DNA of 64,000 nucleotides from Caulobacter sp. CCUG 60055 (GCF_022750545.1 NZ_PUIC01000004.1:1-64000); one strand, 5' to 3'; numbered from the stretch's first letter, positions 46,809 through 56,406 are shown. The notes: generated by a model from the letters alone, not told the origin. Translations and numbers: made by a program.

Positions 46809-48938
46809 TCAGGCGGCGCGCAGCTCCTGCTTGACCCGCTCGGCCAGGGTCTTGATGTCGATCGGCTTGGGCAGGAACGACACGCCGGTCTCCCCCTCCA
46901 GCAGGTCGGAGAACTCGGCCTCGGCGTAGCCGGAGATGAACATCACCGGCGCAGAACCCAGATAGCCGCGCGCCTTCTTGAGCAGGGTCGGCCCGTCGAT
47001 GCCGGGCATGATCACGTCCGAGATCAGGAGGTCGATCTGGCCGGCGTGCTCCTCGGCCAGCAGCAGGGCCTCCTCGCCGTCGCAGGCCTCGATCACCTCG
47101 TAGCCGCGGGCGCGCAGCAGGCGGGCGGCGACGCCGCGCACGGCGTCCTCGTCCTCGACGAACAGGATGCGGCCGGCGCCGGACAGGTCGCGGGCGACGG
47201 GCCTGGCCTTGACCGGCTCGACCGCGGCCGGAGCGGCGGAGGCCGGCGGCGCGTAGACCGGCAGGAAGATGCGGAAGGCCGCGCCCTGGCCGGGCCGCGA
47301 GGAGACATGAATCCAGCCGTCGGCCTGCTTGACGATGCCGTAAACGGTGGCCAGCCCCAGGCCCGTGCCCTCGCCCACCGGCTTGGTGGTGAAGAACGGG
47401 TCGAAGATCTTGGTCATCACCTCGGGCGGGATGCCGGGACCGTTGTCGGCGACCTCGATCAGGGCGACGTCGCCCTTGGCCGCCTTTTCGTCGGCGTAGC
47501 CCAGGGCCGCGGCCTCGGCGTGGGTCAGCCGGCCGGTCCGGATCTTGACCACGCCGCCGCCTTCCGGCTGGCGCTCGGCCATGCGCACGGCGTCGCGGGC
47601 GTTGACGGCCAGGTTCATCACCGCCGTCTCGAGCTGGCTCTTGTCGGCCCGCACCAGCGGCAGGTTGCGGCCGTAGTCGGTCTCCAGCCGCACGTCCTCG
47701 CGCAGCAGACGGCGCAGCAGCACCTCGAATTCGCTGATCAGCTCGCCCAGCTCCAGCGTCTCGCGCTGGACGGTCTGCTTGCGCGAGAAGGCCAGAAGCT
47801 TGCGCACTAGGTCGGCGGCGCGGGTGGCGGTCTGGCGGATCTCGTTCAACCCCTCATAGGAGGGATCGCCGACCGGGTGGCGGTGCAGCAGTTCGTCCAG
47901 GCGCAGCTGGATGGCGGTGAGCAGGTTGTTGAAGTCGTGGGCGACGCCGCCGGCCAGCTGGCCGATGGCCTGCATCTTCTGCGACTGGGCCAGCTGCAGC
48001 TCGATCTGCTTCTGTTCGGAGACGTCGACCAGATAGGCGATGAAGCGGCCGTCGGCGCGGGTCAGGTAGAGGTGGGCGATGCGCGAGGGATCGGTCGCCA
48101 GCCGCACCTCGACGGGGCCCGCCCGGCCGGCGGCCAGCCGGTTGGCCGCCTCGATGCGCGAGGCCGGCTCGATCAGGTCGCCGAAGACCGCGCCTTCCTG
48201 CGCCGCCGGACCGGCGATGGCGGCGACGGCCGGATTGACCTGCACGATCGTGGCGGCGAACGGGTCGCCGCCTTCGAGCAGGGCCGCGCCGAAGGGCGCG
48301 GCGGCGGCGAAGGCGTCCAGGGTCAGGGGCTCGGCGGGCGTCGTTGCGGCCACGACGGGCGCGGGCGCCCCGACGCGCTCGGGTATGGTCAGCTCGGCGT
48401 CGAGGGCCGAGGTCAGCTGCAGCGGCGGCGCGGCGGTCGGCGTCAGGCGCACCAGATAGCGGCGACCGCCCAGCGGCGACACCGAAGCGGGCCGGTCGTG
48501 CTCGCCCGCCCGCAACACGGCGTCGGCGATCTGGCCCTTGCGGGCCGCGCCCAGGGCCGAGAACAGGCTGGCGGCGGACGGGCCGGACTTGGGCAGGCGG
48601 CCGCCCGCGCCGACCGCGTCGCGCCAGGCCGGATTGGCCCCCAGGATGCGGCCGTCGGCGGCGGCGATCGCCGCCGGCTCCGACAGGGCCTCGATCAGGG
48701 CGTCGCCGGCCGCCTCCGGCCCGGTCTCGGCGTCGCGCCCCTGGCCGAAGGCGTAGAGGCCCAGGAAGGCCACCGCCGCCAGCCCGGCCAGCAGCATCAG
48801 CCCGCCGGCCGTCGCCGCGCCGGCGCGCAGGGCGGGCCAGGCGGCGAAGGCGGTCGCCAGCACGAAAAAGCCGGCCGCCGCGATCATCAGCGGCTCGAAC
48901 CGGCGCGTCCGGCCGGCCTGGATCTTGGGTTCAGTCAT
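46809..48938 (-). CDS. cckA: Cell-cycle hybrid histidine kinase CckA
   Basis: A 709-residue kinase. Two N-terminal membrane helices (about residues 16-34 and 44-66) are followed by two PAS-like domains (80-170, 205-310) and the HisKA H-box [14 protein letters not shown] with H334. The HATPase lobe ([39 protein letters not shown]) and a receiver domain with D641 ([14 protein letters not shown]) follow. In Caulobacter CckA phosphorylates ChpT, then CtrA and CpdR, to control the cell cycle. The flagellar fliQR-flhB genes lie upstream on the same strand. The start at 48938 is chosen over 48977 by family N-terminus. Confidence 0.94.
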   Translation of the reverse strand: MTEPKIQAGRTRRFEPLMIAAAGFFVLATAFAAWPALRAGAATAGGLMLLAGLAAVAFLGLYAFGQGRDAETGPEAAGDALIEALSEPAAIAAADGRILGANPAWRDAVGAGGRLPKSGPSAASLFSALGAARKGQIADAVLRAGEHDRPASVSPLGGRRYLVRLTPTAAPPLQLTSALDAELTIPERVGAPAPVVAATTPAEPLTLDAFAAAAPFGAALLEGGDPFAATIVQVNPAVAAIAGPAAQEGAVFGDLIEPASRIEAANRLAAGRAGPVEVRLATDPSRIAHLYLTRADGRFIAYLVDVSEQKQIELQLAQSQKMQAIGQLAGGVAHDFNNLLTAIQLRLDELLHRHPVGDPSYEGLNEIRQTATRAADLVRKLLAFSRKQTVQRETLELGELISEFEVLLRRLLREDVRLETDYGRNLPLVRADKSQLETAVMNLAVNARDAVRMAERQPEGGGVVKIRTGRLTHAEAAALGYADEKAAKGDVALIEVADNGPGIPPEVMTKIFDPFFTTKPVGEGTGLGLATVYGIVKQADGWIHVSSRPGQGAAFRIFLPVYAPPASAAPAAVEPVKARPVARDLSGAGRILFVEDEDAVRGVAARLLRARGYEVIEACDGEEALLLAEEHAGQIDLLISDVIMPGIDGPTLLKKARGYLGSAPVMFISGYAEAEFSDLLEGETGVSFLPKPIDIKTLAERVKQELRAA

Positions 48939-49037
48939 GGCGGCAGCTTTCCTTCGCCCGCGTCGGCGGGAGGCCATGCGAATCAGCCATTAAGAATACC
49001 TTTGCGCGCAAAATTCACGGAATCCGCCTGTCCGGGC

Positions 49038-50123
49038 CTATAGCGGACGGGCGGACGGCTTCGGCTTGGCCGCGTTGAGGATGAAGCCGATGATCTTGGC
49101 CACCGCCTGGAAGTGCTCGGCGGGGATGGTCTCGTCGATCTCGACGGCGGCGTAGAGCGCCCGCGCCAGGGGCGGGTCCTCGACCACCGTCACCCCGGCC
49201 TCCTCGGCCACGGCGCGGATCTTCAGGGCCAGGCTGTCCAGGCCCTTGGCGACGCAGACCGGCGCCGCCGTCTCGCCGGCTTCGTAACGCAGGGCGACGG
49301 CGTAGTGGGTCGGGTTCATCACCACCACCGTGGCCTTGGGCACGTTCTGCATCATCCGCCGGCGCGAGCGTTCGACGCGGAGCTGGCGCAACTTGGCCTT
49401 GATGTGCGGGTCGCCTTCCGACTGCTTGTGGTCTTCCTTCAGCTCTTCCTTGGTCATGCGCATGCGCTGCATGAAGCGCTGGCGCTGCCAGATCCAGTCG
49501 AGCAGCGCCCCGGCCCCGAGCAGGGCGAGAACGCCGAAGAACAGCGCCCGCACCACGTCGCCGGCGTAGGGCAGCATGGCCAGCGGGTCCATGGCGGCCA
49601 GACCGGCCAGCTCGCCGGCGTGCGGCTTCATCACCATCCAGGCCACCGCCGAGACCAGCACGATCTTGAGCAGCGACTTGATGAACTGGACGACGCCGTC
49701 CAGGCCGAACAGGCGCTTGAACCCTTCGAGCGGGTTGAGCTTCTTCAGCTCCGGCTTCATCCGGTCGGGCGACCACAGGAAACCGTGCTGGACGACGTTG
49801 CCGGCCGCGCCCGCCACGGCGGTGGCGGCCAGCACCGCGGCCATGACCGGCAGGGCGGCGTTCAGCGCCCGCTTCATCACCGCCACCCCGCCCGTCCCGC
49901 TGAGGTCGAAGGTCTCGGGATGGGCGACGAACGGCACGAGCTGGGCGACGAGGTCGCGGATCAGCCAGCCGCCGGCCACGGCGATCACGCCCCAGCTCGC
50001 CGCCAGCGCCGCCCAGGAGGGCAGGTCCTGGGACTTGGCGACCTCGCCCCGCCTTCGGGCTTCCTCAAGCTTTCGCGGTGTCGGCTCTTCTGTCTTGGAG
50101 GAGGCGTCGTTGTCGTCGGCCAC
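49038..50123 (-). CDS. flhB: Flagellar export switch protein FlhB
   Basis: A 361-residue membrane protein of the flagellar type III export gate. Its start (KTEEPTPRKLEEARRRGEVAKSQDL), four hydrophobic helices and the autocleavage motif N270-P-T-H (VVMNPTHYAVALRY) are all present. The C-terminal domain controls the switch from rod/hook to filament substrates. It lies 9 bases after fliR; cckA follows after 99 bases. Confidence 0.97.
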   Translation of the reverse strand: MADDNDASSKTEEPTPRKLEEARRRGEVAKSQDLPSWAALAASWGVIAVAGGWLIRDLVAQLVPFVAHPETFDLSGTGGVAVMKRALNAALPVMAAVLAATAVAGAAGNVVQHGFLWSPDRMKPELKKLNPLEGFKRLFGLDGVVQFIKSLLKIVLVSAVAWMVMKPHAGELAGLAAMDPLAMLPYAGDVVRALFFGVLALLGAGALLDWIWQRQRFMQRMRMTKEELKEDHKQSEGDPHIKAKLRQLRVERSRRRMMQNVPKATVVVMNPTHYAVALRYEAGETAAPVCVAKGLDSLALKIRAVAEEAGVTVVEDPPLARALYAAVEIDETIPAEHFQAVAKIIGFILNAAKPKPSARPL

Positions 50124-50132
50124 GGCGCTCCC

Positions 50133-50888
50133 CTAGACGAACAGCTGCAGCAGGGCCTTGTAGCGATCGACCCAGACCATGCCGATCACCCCCAGGCTCA
50201 ATGCGAAGATCGACAGGCCGAACAGCAGGCTGAGCGGCGTGGCGACGAAGAACACCTGGAACTGCGGCATGACCCGGCCGATCAGGCCGGTGGCGATGTT
50301 GAACACCAGGGCGAAGACGATCACCGGCGCGGCGAGCTGCACGCCGAGCGCGAACGACTTGCCCATGGTCTGCACCGCCAGGGCCCCGGCGTCGGCGATC
50401 GGCAGGGCCTTGCCCGGCGCGAACAGCGTGTACGAATGGGCGATGGCGGCGATGAACTCGCGATGCAGGCCGGTGGCGAACACCAGCGTCACGCCCAACA
50501 GCGACAGGAAGCTGGCGATGGTGGTGCCCGGCTGGGCCTGCAGGGGGTTGGCGGTCTGGGCGAAGGACAGCTGGGTCTGCAACGACACCAGCTCGCCCGC
50601 CACCGCCAGCGAGCCCAGGAACATGCGCAGGACCGTGCCGATGATCAGGCCGATCAGCGCCTCCTTGATGATCAGCCCGACCATTCCGCCGAGCCCCTCC
50701 GGAATGGCCGGCAAGGTCGGCGCGGCGATCGGCCCCAGGCACAGGGCCAGCAGCAGGGCGAAGGACAGCCGCACGCGCGCCGGCACCGAGGCCTCGCCCA
50801 GCCCGGGGATGACCATGACCAGCGCCCCGACGCGGGCGAACACCAGTCCGGCCGCGAAGACCTGCTGGGCGGTGGCGTAGCTCTCCAT
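50133..50888 (-). CDS. fliR: Flagellar export apparatus protein FliR
   Basis: A 251-residue polytopic protein: VFAAGLVFARVGALVMVIPGLGEASVPARVRLSFALLLALCL, KEALIGLIIGTVLRMFLGSLAVAGELVSLQTQLSFA, SLLFGLSIFALSLGVIGMVWVDRYKALL. It forms the export gate core with FliP and FliQ. It begins 2 bases after the fliQ stop. Confidence 0.96.
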   Translation of the reverse strand: MESYATAQQVFAAGLVFARVGALVMVIPGLGEASVPARVRLSFALLLALCLGPIAAPTLPAIPEGLGGMVGLIIKEALIGLIIGTVLRMFLGSLAVAGELVSLQTQLSFAQTANPLQAQPGTTIASFLSLLGVTLVFATGLHREFIAAIAHSYTLFAPGKALPIADAGALAVQTMGKSFALGVQLAAPVIVFALVFNIATGLIGRVMPQFQVFFVATPLSLLFGLSIFALSLGVIGMVWVDRYKALLQLFV

Positions 50889-50890
50889 CG

Positions 50891-51154
50891 CTACATGCCG
50901 GCGATGCGGGCGGCGATCTGGCGCATGAAGCCGCCCATCAGGGCGCCCATCAGCGGCAGGAAGACCAGCAGGGCCAGGAAGATGGCCAGGATCTTGGGCG
51001 CATAGACCAGGGTCTGCTCCTGGATCTGGGTCAGGGCCTGGAACAGGCCGACGCCGACGCCGACCACCAGCCCCACCACCAGGATCGGCGTGCAGAGCTG
51101 CAGGGTCAGCCAGATGGCGTCCCGCCCCACGTCCAGAACCTCGGCGCCGCTCAT
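50891..51154 (-). CDS. fliQ: Flagellar export apparatus protein FliQ
   Basis: An 87-residue two-helix protein: AIWLTLQLCTPILVVGLVVGVGVGLFQALTQIQEQTLVYAPKILAIFLALLVFLPLMG in pieces, typical of FliQ. It is first in the fliQ-fliR-flhB operon. A candidate CtrA half-site lies about 60 bases upstream. Confidence 0.96.
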   Translation of the reverse strand: MSGAEVLDVGRDAIWLTLQLCTPILVVGLVVGVGVGLFQALTQIQEQTLVYAPKILAIFLALLVFLPLMGALMGGFMRQIAARIAGM

Positions 51155-51215
51155 GATGGCCCCTCACCCATACGCTTGAACCGCCTGCTCGGCAGGGCGG
51201 CAGAATCTGCCGGCT

Positions 51216-51244
51216 ATGGTTAACGAACCGCTACGAAGGTTAAC
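51216..51244 (-). promoter_or_regulatory. Candidate CtrA half-sites upstream of fliQ
   Basis: The minus strand reads TTAACCAT at 51223-51216, the 8-base CtrA half-site described for Caulobacter. A second GTTAACC stands 20 bases further upstream (around 51238-51244). The spacing is not the TTAA-N7-TTAA full site. The position suits control of the early flagellar operon fliQ-fliR-flhB. Confidence 0.5.
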
Positions 51245-51322
51245 GCGCGCCTGTGGAAACCGCGCCGCGGACGGCGAAACCCCGCCGCATTTCCGCCGCA
51301 ATCCGTGTGGTAGCGAACGACC

Positions 51323-51652
51323 ATGAAATACCTCTTCCTCGCCATAGCCATCGTCGCCGAGGTCGCGGCGACCTCGTCGATGAAGCTGTCGGAAGGCTTC
51401 ACCAGGCCGGGCTGGAGCATCGCCACCGCGGTCGGTTACGGCGTCGCCTTCTACTGCCTGTCGCTGACGCTCAAGACCGTGCCGACCGGCGTCGCCTACG
51501 CCATCTGGTCGGGCGTCGGCATCGTGCTCATCTCGCTGATCGCCTGGCTGTTCCAGGGACAGAAGCTGGACGCGCCGGCGATCCTCGGCATGGCGCTGAT
51601 CGTCGCCGGCGTCGCCGTGATGAACCTCTTCTCCAAGGCCGGCGCGCACTAG
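51323..51652 (+). CDS. Small multidrug resistance (EmrE/QacE-type) transporter
   Basis: A 109-residue four-helix SMR protein with the essential membrane Glu in helix 1 ([23 protein letters not shown]) and [25 protein letters not shown]. It works as an antiparallel dimer exchanging protons for cationic compounds. It stands alone and divergent from fliQ. Confidence 0.93.
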   Translation: MKYLFLAIAIVAEVAATSSMKLSEGFTRPGWSIATAVGYGVAFYCLSLTLKTVPTGVAYAIWSGVGIVLISLIAWLFQGQKLDAPAILGMALIVAGVAVMNLFSKAGAH

Positions 51653-51676
51653 GGCGCGACGCGTCCGGGGCGCGCC

Positions 51677-53233
51677 CTACCGGCCGCCCAGCCCGGCCTC
51701 CAGCGCCGCCGCCGCCTGGGCCGGCGCGACCTTGCCCTTGTCGCGGTCGACGCTGTAGTTGGCCCGTCGCATCGCCTCGACCGACACCCGGCCGACCAGC
51801 GGCCCGAGCGCGTCGATCAGCCGGCGGTCGCCCGCCCGCTGCGGCGAGATCAGGATCACCGCGTCGTAGGGCGGGATGGCCCCGCGCGGATCGGCCAGCA
51901 CCACGAGGTCGTCGGCGGCGATGCGCCCGTCGCTGGAGAAGGCGGTGATCACGTCGACGTCGCCGCCGGCCAGGGCGCGGTACATGAAGGTCGGCTGGAA
52001 CTGCCGCTGGGTCTTGAAACGCAGGCCGTAGGCGGCCTTCAGCGTCCGCCACTCCGGCCGCGACAGGAACTCGAGGTCGGCCCCCAGGGTCAGGGACGGG
52101 GCCTTGCGGGCGAGGTCGTCGAGGCTGGCGATCCCCAGCGCCCGCGCGCGGTCGCGGCGCATGGCCAGGGCGTAGGCGTTCTCGAAGCCGAGCGGCCCCA
52201 GCAGCCGCACGCCGTCCCGCTCGGCCAGGATCTCGCCCAGATGCTGGAGCAGCACCGCACGGGGCGGATGGTCGTCGCGGTTGAGCACGGTGGTCCACAG
52301 CGTGCCCGAATAGTCGACATAGGCGTCGATCTCGCCGCCGGCCAGGGCGCGATAGGCGATCACCGAGCCGAGGTCCTCCTTGCGCGCGACGCGGGCGCCG
52401 CCCCGTTCCAGCCGTCGGCTCATCAGTTCGGCCAGGATGTACTGCTCGGAGAAGTTCTTGGCCCCGACCACGTAGGGCCTGGGCTCGAGCGCCCGGACGG
52501 CCAGCGGGGCGACGGCGGCCGCCAGCGCCAGCGCCAGCCCGCCGGCCCCGGCCGCGATCCGTCGCCAGTCGCGTCGCGCCAGCCCCGCCTCCGCCAGCCC
52601 GAGCAGCTGATCGACGACCAGGGCCAGGGCGGCCGAGGCGGCGCAGCCGAACAGCACCGCCACCCAGTTCTCGGTCTGCAGCCCGGAGAAGATGTAGTTG
52701 CCGAGCGAGGTCTGGCCGACCGGCGTCGACAGGGTGGCCGCGCCGATGGTCCACACCGCCGCCGTGCGCACCCCGGCCATGATCACCGGCGCGGCCGTCG
52801 GCAGCTCCACCTCGAACAGCATCTGGCGGTCGGTCATGCCGACGCCGCGCGCCGCCTCGGTCAGGGCCGGGGCCACGCCGGCCAGGCCCGCCGAGGTGTT
52901 GCGCAGCATCGGCAGCATCGAATAGAGCGCCAGCGCCAGCAGCGACGGCAGGAAGCCCAGGGCCGAGAAGCCGACGCCGAACAGCGCCTTGGCCAGGTTC
53001 GACAGGGCCAGCAGCAACGGGAAGAACAGGGCCAGCAGCGCCAGGCTGGGCACGGTCTGGATCAGGCCGGCGCCGGCCAGCACGGGCCAGCGCAGCCGGG
53101 GATGGCGGCTGGCGGCGACGGCCAGCGGCAGGCTGACCAGGGCCCCGAGCGCCAGGGCGCTGGCGCTGAGCAGCACGTGCCAGCCGAGGAAGTCGGGCAG
53201 CTGCCGCCAGGCGGCGGCCAGACGCTCATCCAT
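51677..53233 (-). CDS. OpuC/ProW-type ABC permease fused to substrate-binding domain
   Basis: A 518-residue fusion. Residues 1-205 are a BPD-type permease with about six helices (GLIQTVPSLALLALFFPLL, ALYSMLPMLRNTSAGLAGV, EAARGVGMTDRQMLFEVELPTAAPVIMAGVRTAAVWTIGAATL). The rest is a periplasmic OpuAC-type binding domain (PYVVGAKNFSEQYILAELMSRRLE, YRALAGGEIDAYVDYSGTLWTTVL, LTLGADLEFLSRPEW, ADPRGAIPPYDAVILISPQ). It presumably imports betaine/choline-like osmolytes. Its 5' end overlaps the ATPase gene by 8 bases. Confidence 0.9.
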   Translation of the reverse strand: MDERLAAAWRQLPDFLGWHVLLSASALALGALVSLPLAVAASRHPRLRWPVLAGAGLIQTVPSLALLALFFPLLLALSNLAKALFGVGFSALGFLPSLLALALYSMLPMLRNTSAGLAGVAPALTEAARGVGMTDRQMLFEVELPTAAPVIMAGVRTAAVWTIGAATLSTPVGQTSLGNYIFSGLQTENWVAVLFGCAASAALALVVDQLLGLAEAGLARRDWRRIAAGAGGLALALAAAVAPLAVRALEPRPYVVGAKNFSEQYILAELMSRRLERGGARVARKEDLGSVIAYRALAGGEIDAYVDYSGTLWTTVLNRDDHPPRAVLLQHLGEILAERDGVRLLGPLGFENAYALAMRRDRARALGIASLDDLARKAPSLTLGADLEFLSRPEWRTLKAAYGLRFKTQRQFQPTFMYRALAGGDVDVITAFSSDGRIAADDLVVLADPRGAIPPYDAVILISPQRAGDRRLIDALGPLVGRVSVEAMRRANYSVDRDKGKVAPAQAAAALEAGLGGR

Positions 53234-54002
53234 GCCCGGCCTCCGCCAACAGGGCCGACAGCCGCTCGGCCTGGCGTCGCGGGGCGTCCATCAGGGCCCG
53301 GACGGACGGCGTGCGGTCGGCCAGCATGGCCGCCGGCGGCCCGTCGGCGACCACGCGGCCTGCGCCCAGCACCACGATGCGGTCGGCCAGCAGCAGGGCT
53401 TCGGTCACGTCGTGGGTGACCATCACCGTGGTCAGACCGAGGCCGTCGTGCAGGCGGCGATAGTCGGCGCCCAGCGCGTCGCGGATCACCGGGTCCAGCG
53501 CCCCGAACGGCTCGTCCATCAGCATCAGCCGCGGCCGCGCGGCCAGGGCCCGCGCCACGCCCACCCTTTGCCTCTGGCCGCCGCTGAGCGCCGAGGGCGG
53601 GCGCGACGCGTGGTCCGCCGGCAGGGCGACCAGCGCCAGAAGCTCCTCGACGCGCGCGGCGATCTCCTCCCGGGTCCAGCCGAGCAGGCGCGGCGTGACG
53701 CCGATGTTCTCGGCCACCGTCATGTGCGGGAACAGGCCGACGTCCTGGAACACGTAGCCGATGCTGCGGCGCAGCTCGTGCCCCGGCGCGCCGGCCACCG
53801 GCCGGCCGTCGACCCGCGCCGCGCCGCGGTCGGGGACGATCAGGCCGTTGATGGTCTTGAGCAGGGTAGTCTTGCCGGCGCCCGAACCGCCGATCAGGGC
53901 GACGAACTGTCCGGACGCGACACGCAGGTCGACGCCGTCGAGGACCGCGCCCCCGCCGAAGTCCTTGCCGATCCCCTCCAGCTCGATCATCGCCTCGCCC
54001 AT
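53226..54002 (-). CDS. OpuC/ProV-type ABC transporter ATP-binding protein
   Basis: A 258-residue ABC ATPase. Walker A is GGSGAGKTTLLKTING, the signature is LSGGQRQRVGVARAL, Walker B is RLMLMDEPFGALDP, and the H-loop is VMVTHDVTEALLLADRI. It has no regulatory CBS domain, unlike E. coli ProV. It overlaps the downstream permease-binding fusion by 8 bases, so the two genes form a complete importer. Confidence 0.92.
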   Translation of the reverse strand: MGEAMIELEGIGKDFGGGAVLDGVDLRVASGQFVALIGGSGAGKTTLLKTINGLIVPDRGAARVDGRPVAGAPGHELRRSIGYVFQDVGLFPHMTVAENIGVTPRLLGWTREEIAARVEELLALVALPADHASRPPSALSGGQRQRVGVARALAARPRLMLMDEPFGALDPVIRDALGADYRRLHDGLGLTTVMVTHDVTEALLLADRIVVLGAGRVVADGPPAAMLADRTPSVRALMDAPRRQAERLSALLAEAGHG

Positions 54003-54023
54003 GCCGAGACCCTAGCCCGCCGT

Positions 54024-54791
54024 TCAGCGCCGATGGAACACCGGATCGCGCCGCTCGGCGAAAGCCGCGAGCGCCTCGGCGTGGTCGGCCGTCCGGACCA
54101 GGGCCTCGATCTCGCGCTCGGCCGCCGCGCGGGCCGCGTCCGCGTCGAGGTCGAGCGCCCGCCCGGCGACCCGCTTGGTCGCCTCCACCGACAGCGGCGC
54201 GCGGCCGGCGATGCGGACGGCGAGGTCCAGCGCGGCCTGGGCCAGGGCCTCGCCCGCATGGGTCGAGGCGGTCAGGCCGGCGCGCTCGGCCGCCGCCGCG
54301 TCGCAGGGCGATCCGGTCAACAGCATCGCCTTGGCCCGGGCGACGCCGATCAGGCGCGGCAGCCGCCAGGCCGAGGCCATCAGCCCGACATTGACCCCGG
54401 CGCAGGTGAAGCTGGCCTCCCGCGCGGCCAGCCTGACGTCGCAGCAAAGGGCCAGCTCCAGCCCGCCGCCGACGCAGTGGCCGTTGACCGCCGCCACGGT
54501 CGGGGCGCGGAACGCCTCCAGCCGGTCATGCAGGCGGGCGAAGTGGGCGACGCCCTCGGCCGCGCCCTCGCCGCGCCCGCGCGCCTCCTTGAGGTCGTCG
54601 CCGGCGCAGAACGCCCGGCCGCGCCCGGTGACGATCAGCGCCCGGACGTCGAGATCGGCCTCCAGCGCGTCGAGCGTCTCGAGGAACCGCTCGCGCAGGC
54701 CGCGCCCCAAGGCGTTCATCGGCGGCGCGTCGATCTCGATGCGCGCGACATGGGCCGCCGGCCGGCTGAGATGCAGGGTGTGGTCCGACAC
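54024..54791 (-). CDS. Enoyl-CoA hydratase/isomerase-family protein
   Basis: A 255-residue crotonase-fold protein: IEIDAPPMNALGRGLRERFLETLDALEADLDVRALIVTGRGRAFCAGDDL (oxyanion Ala-Gly-Asp-Asp), then AAVNGHCVGGGLELALCCDVRLAAREASFTCAGVNVGLMASAWRLPRL. The first catalytic Glu is kept in GGLELAL. The second (QPE in classical hydratases) is replaced around AGVNVG, so hydratase activity is doubtful and isomerase, hydrolase or decarboxylase chemistry is possible. It starts 15 bases after fliE and precedes the ABC genes. Confidence 0.85.
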   Translation of the reverse strand: MSDHTLHLSRPAAHVARIEIDAPPMNALGRGLRERFLETLDALEADLDVRALIVTGRGRAFCAGDDLKEARGRGEGAAEGVAHFARLHDRLEAFRAPTVAAVNGHCVGGGLELALCCDVRLAAREASFTCAGVNVGLMASAWRLPRLIGVARAKAMLLTGSPCDAAAAERAGLTASTHAGEALAQAALDLAVRIAGRAPLSVEATKRVAGRALDLDADAARAAAEREIEALVRTADHAEALAAFAERRDPVFHRR

Positions 54792-54806
54792 GCGTCCGCC
54801 GATCCG

Positions 54807-55124
54807 TCAGATCGGCATGCGCATGATTTCCTGGTAGGCCGAGATCACCTGGTCGCGGACGGCCATCACCGTCTCCAGGCTGGTCTCGGCTGAGGACACC
54901 GCCGTGACCACGTCGACCAGATCGGCCTTGCCCTGCACCTGGGCGGCCATCTGCTTTTCGGCGTTGCGCGAGGCGCCGACCGTGTCGGTCATCACCGACT
55001 TCAGGACGTCGGCGAAGCCGGACGTCGCCCCCTGGGCGCCGACCGGACCGGCCGCGCCGCCCATCGGCTGGCTGGCGGCCTGGACCGCCGCGTAGGCCTT
55101 GGCGGCGAGCATGGGAGCGACCAT
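54807..55124 (-). CDS. fliE: Flagellar hook-basal body protein FliE
   Basis: A 105-residue FliE with the C-terminal signature [40 protein letters not shown]. It links the MS ring to the rod and is exported early. It is the third gene of flgB-flgC-fliE, 11 bases after flgC. Confidence 0.94.
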   Translation of the reverse strand: MVAPMLAAKAYAAVQAASQPMGGAAGPVGAQGATSGFADVLKSVMTDTVGASRNAEKQMAAQVQGKADLVDVVTAVSSAETSLETVMAVRDQVISAYQEIMRMPI

Positions 55125-55135
55125 CGCCTAGCGCC

Positions 55136-55558
55136 TCACTTCTTCAAGATGTCGAGGGTGCGGCTTTCCATGCTGCGCGCCGTCTCGATCACGTTCAGGT
55201 TGGCCTCGTAGGCGCGCTGGGCCTCGCGCATGTCGAGCGCCTCGACCAGGGGGTCGACATTGGGCGTCTTCACATAGCCCTTGGCGTCGGCGGCCGGATG
55301 GCCGGGCTCGTACTCCAGGCGGAAGTCGCTGCGGTCCGGCTCGGCCCGGATCATCGCCACCCCGGCCCCGCCGTCGGCGACCCGCTGCTCGCGGAAGATC
55401 GGCACCTGCCGGCGGTAGGGATCGCCGCCGGGCGCGCGGGCGGTCGAATTGGCGTTGGCGATGTTCTCGGCGATCACCCGCATGCGCAGCTGCTGCGCGC
55501 GCAGGGCCGAAGAGGCGATGCCCATCGTCGCCTGGGACGGCGGTTTGACGTCGGCCAC
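55136..55558 (-). CDS. flgC: Flagellar basal-body rod protein FlgC
   Basis: A 140-residue proximal rod protein: MGIASSALRAQQLRMRVIAENIANANSTARAPGGDPYRRQVPIF, GHPAADAKGYVKTPNVDPLVEALDMREAQRAYEANLNVIETARSM. Both N- and C-terminal helices of the rod/hook family are present. It lies 18 bases after flgB. Confidence 0.95.
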   Translation of the reverse strand: MADVKPPSQATMGIASSALRAQQLRMRVIAENIANANSTARAPGGDPYRRQVPIFREQRVADGGAGVAMIRAEPDRSDFRLEYEPGHPAADAKGYVKTPNVDPLVEALDMREAQRAYEANLNVIETARSMESRTLDILKK

Positions 55559-55576
55559 GGCTTAAGCCTCCCTCGC

Positions 55577-55993
55577 CTACTTGCCCGGCGCGCGCACGGC
55601 GGTGCGCAGCAGGCCGAGCGATTTCTGGTAGAAGCTGACCGCCGCGTCGTAGTTCATCCGCGCCTCGGTCATCTTGATCATCTGGTCCTCGAGGACGACC
55701 TTGTTGCCGTCCAGGGTCACCTCGGAATCGGGGCCGCCGGCGCCCTTCCACCCGCTCCTGGCCGGATGCGAGCCCGGCAGGTGCATCGGGTTGGTCTGCA
55801 CCGGCTGCACCCCGGCGCCGGCGCCCTGGGCGGCCTTGAGCTGGGCGTCGAAGGTGAAGGGCTTGAGGTCCTTGGGCGTGAAGCCCGGCGTGTCGGAATT
55901 GGCGACGTTTTCCGCGATCAGCCGCTGGCGCTGGTTCAGATAGCCCAGCCGCCCCTTGATCATCGAAAGCAGAGGAATGTCGTCGATCGCCAT
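55577..55993 (-). CDS. flgB: Flagellar basal-body rod protein FlgB
   Basis: A 138-residue rod protein: SMIKGRLGYLNQRQRLIAENVANSDTPGFTPKDLKPFTF and ALEDQMIKMTEARMNYDAAVSFYQKSLGLLRTAV in pieces, the conserved terminal helices of FlgB. It is first in its operon, directly downstream of a TTAA-N7-TTAA box. Confidence 0.95.
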   Translation of the reverse strand: MAIDDIPLLSMIKGRLGYLNQRQRLIAENVANSDTPGFTPKDLKPFTFDAQLKAAQGAGAGVQPVQTNPMHLPGSHPARSGWKGAGGPDSEVTLDGNKVVLEDQMIKMTEARMNYDAAVSFYQKSLGLLRTAVRAPGK

Positions 55994-56019
55994 CGCCGTC
56001 GAAAGGTGAACGAACAGGG

Positions 56020-56034
56020 TTAACCAGGCATTAA
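56020..56034 (-). promoter_or_regulatory. CtrA-type box TTAA-N7-TTAA between flgB and fliO
   Basis: TTAA at 56020-56023 and TTAA at 56031-56034 with exactly 7 bases between them match the CtrA consensus. It lies 27 bases upstream of the flgB start and about 70 bases upstream of divergent fliO. A further TTAA occurs at 56053-56056. CtrA controls early flagellar operons in Caulobacter. Confidence 0.75.
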
Positions 56035-56103
56035 GACCACGGGTCCAAACGGTTAAGACGCCCCCGCCGGGGTGATTCCCGAACCGTCGAGCCCGCGCCC
56101 CCG

Positions 56104-56406
56104 ATGCCTCTCGCCGAACTCGTCCGCACCATCGCGGCGTTGGCCGTCACGCTGGGCCTGATCGGCTTGGCCGCCGTCGCCGCGCGCCGGTTCGGCCCCG
56201 AGACCCTCAAGCGGCTCCAGGCGGCGCGGGGCCGCACCCGGCGCCTGGCGGTGGTCGAGAGCCTGATGCTCGACCCCCAGCGCCGGCTGGTCCTCGTCCG
56301 CGTCGACGACCGGGAACAACTGCTGCTGCTCGGCGAAGGCAGCCTGCTGACGCCGTCCACCGCCCCCGCCCGCGCCCCAACCCCAGCACCGGAGCCCGCC
56401 GCGTGA
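56104..56406 (+). CDS. fliO: Flagellar biosynthesis protein FliO
   Basis: A 100-residue protein with one N-terminal transmembrane helix (ELVRTIAALAVTLGLIGLAAVAARRFG) and a cytosolic part RTRRLAVVESLMLDPQRRLVLVRVDDREQLLLLGEGSLLT, typical of FliO, which helps assemble FliP. The C-terminus is Pro/Ala-rich. Its stop overlaps the fliP start. Confidence 0.88.
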   Translation: MPLAELVRTIAALAVTLGLIGLAAVAARRFGPETLKRLQAARGRTRRLAVVESLMLDPQRRLVLVRVDDREQLLLLGEGSLLTPSTAPARAPTPAPEPAA

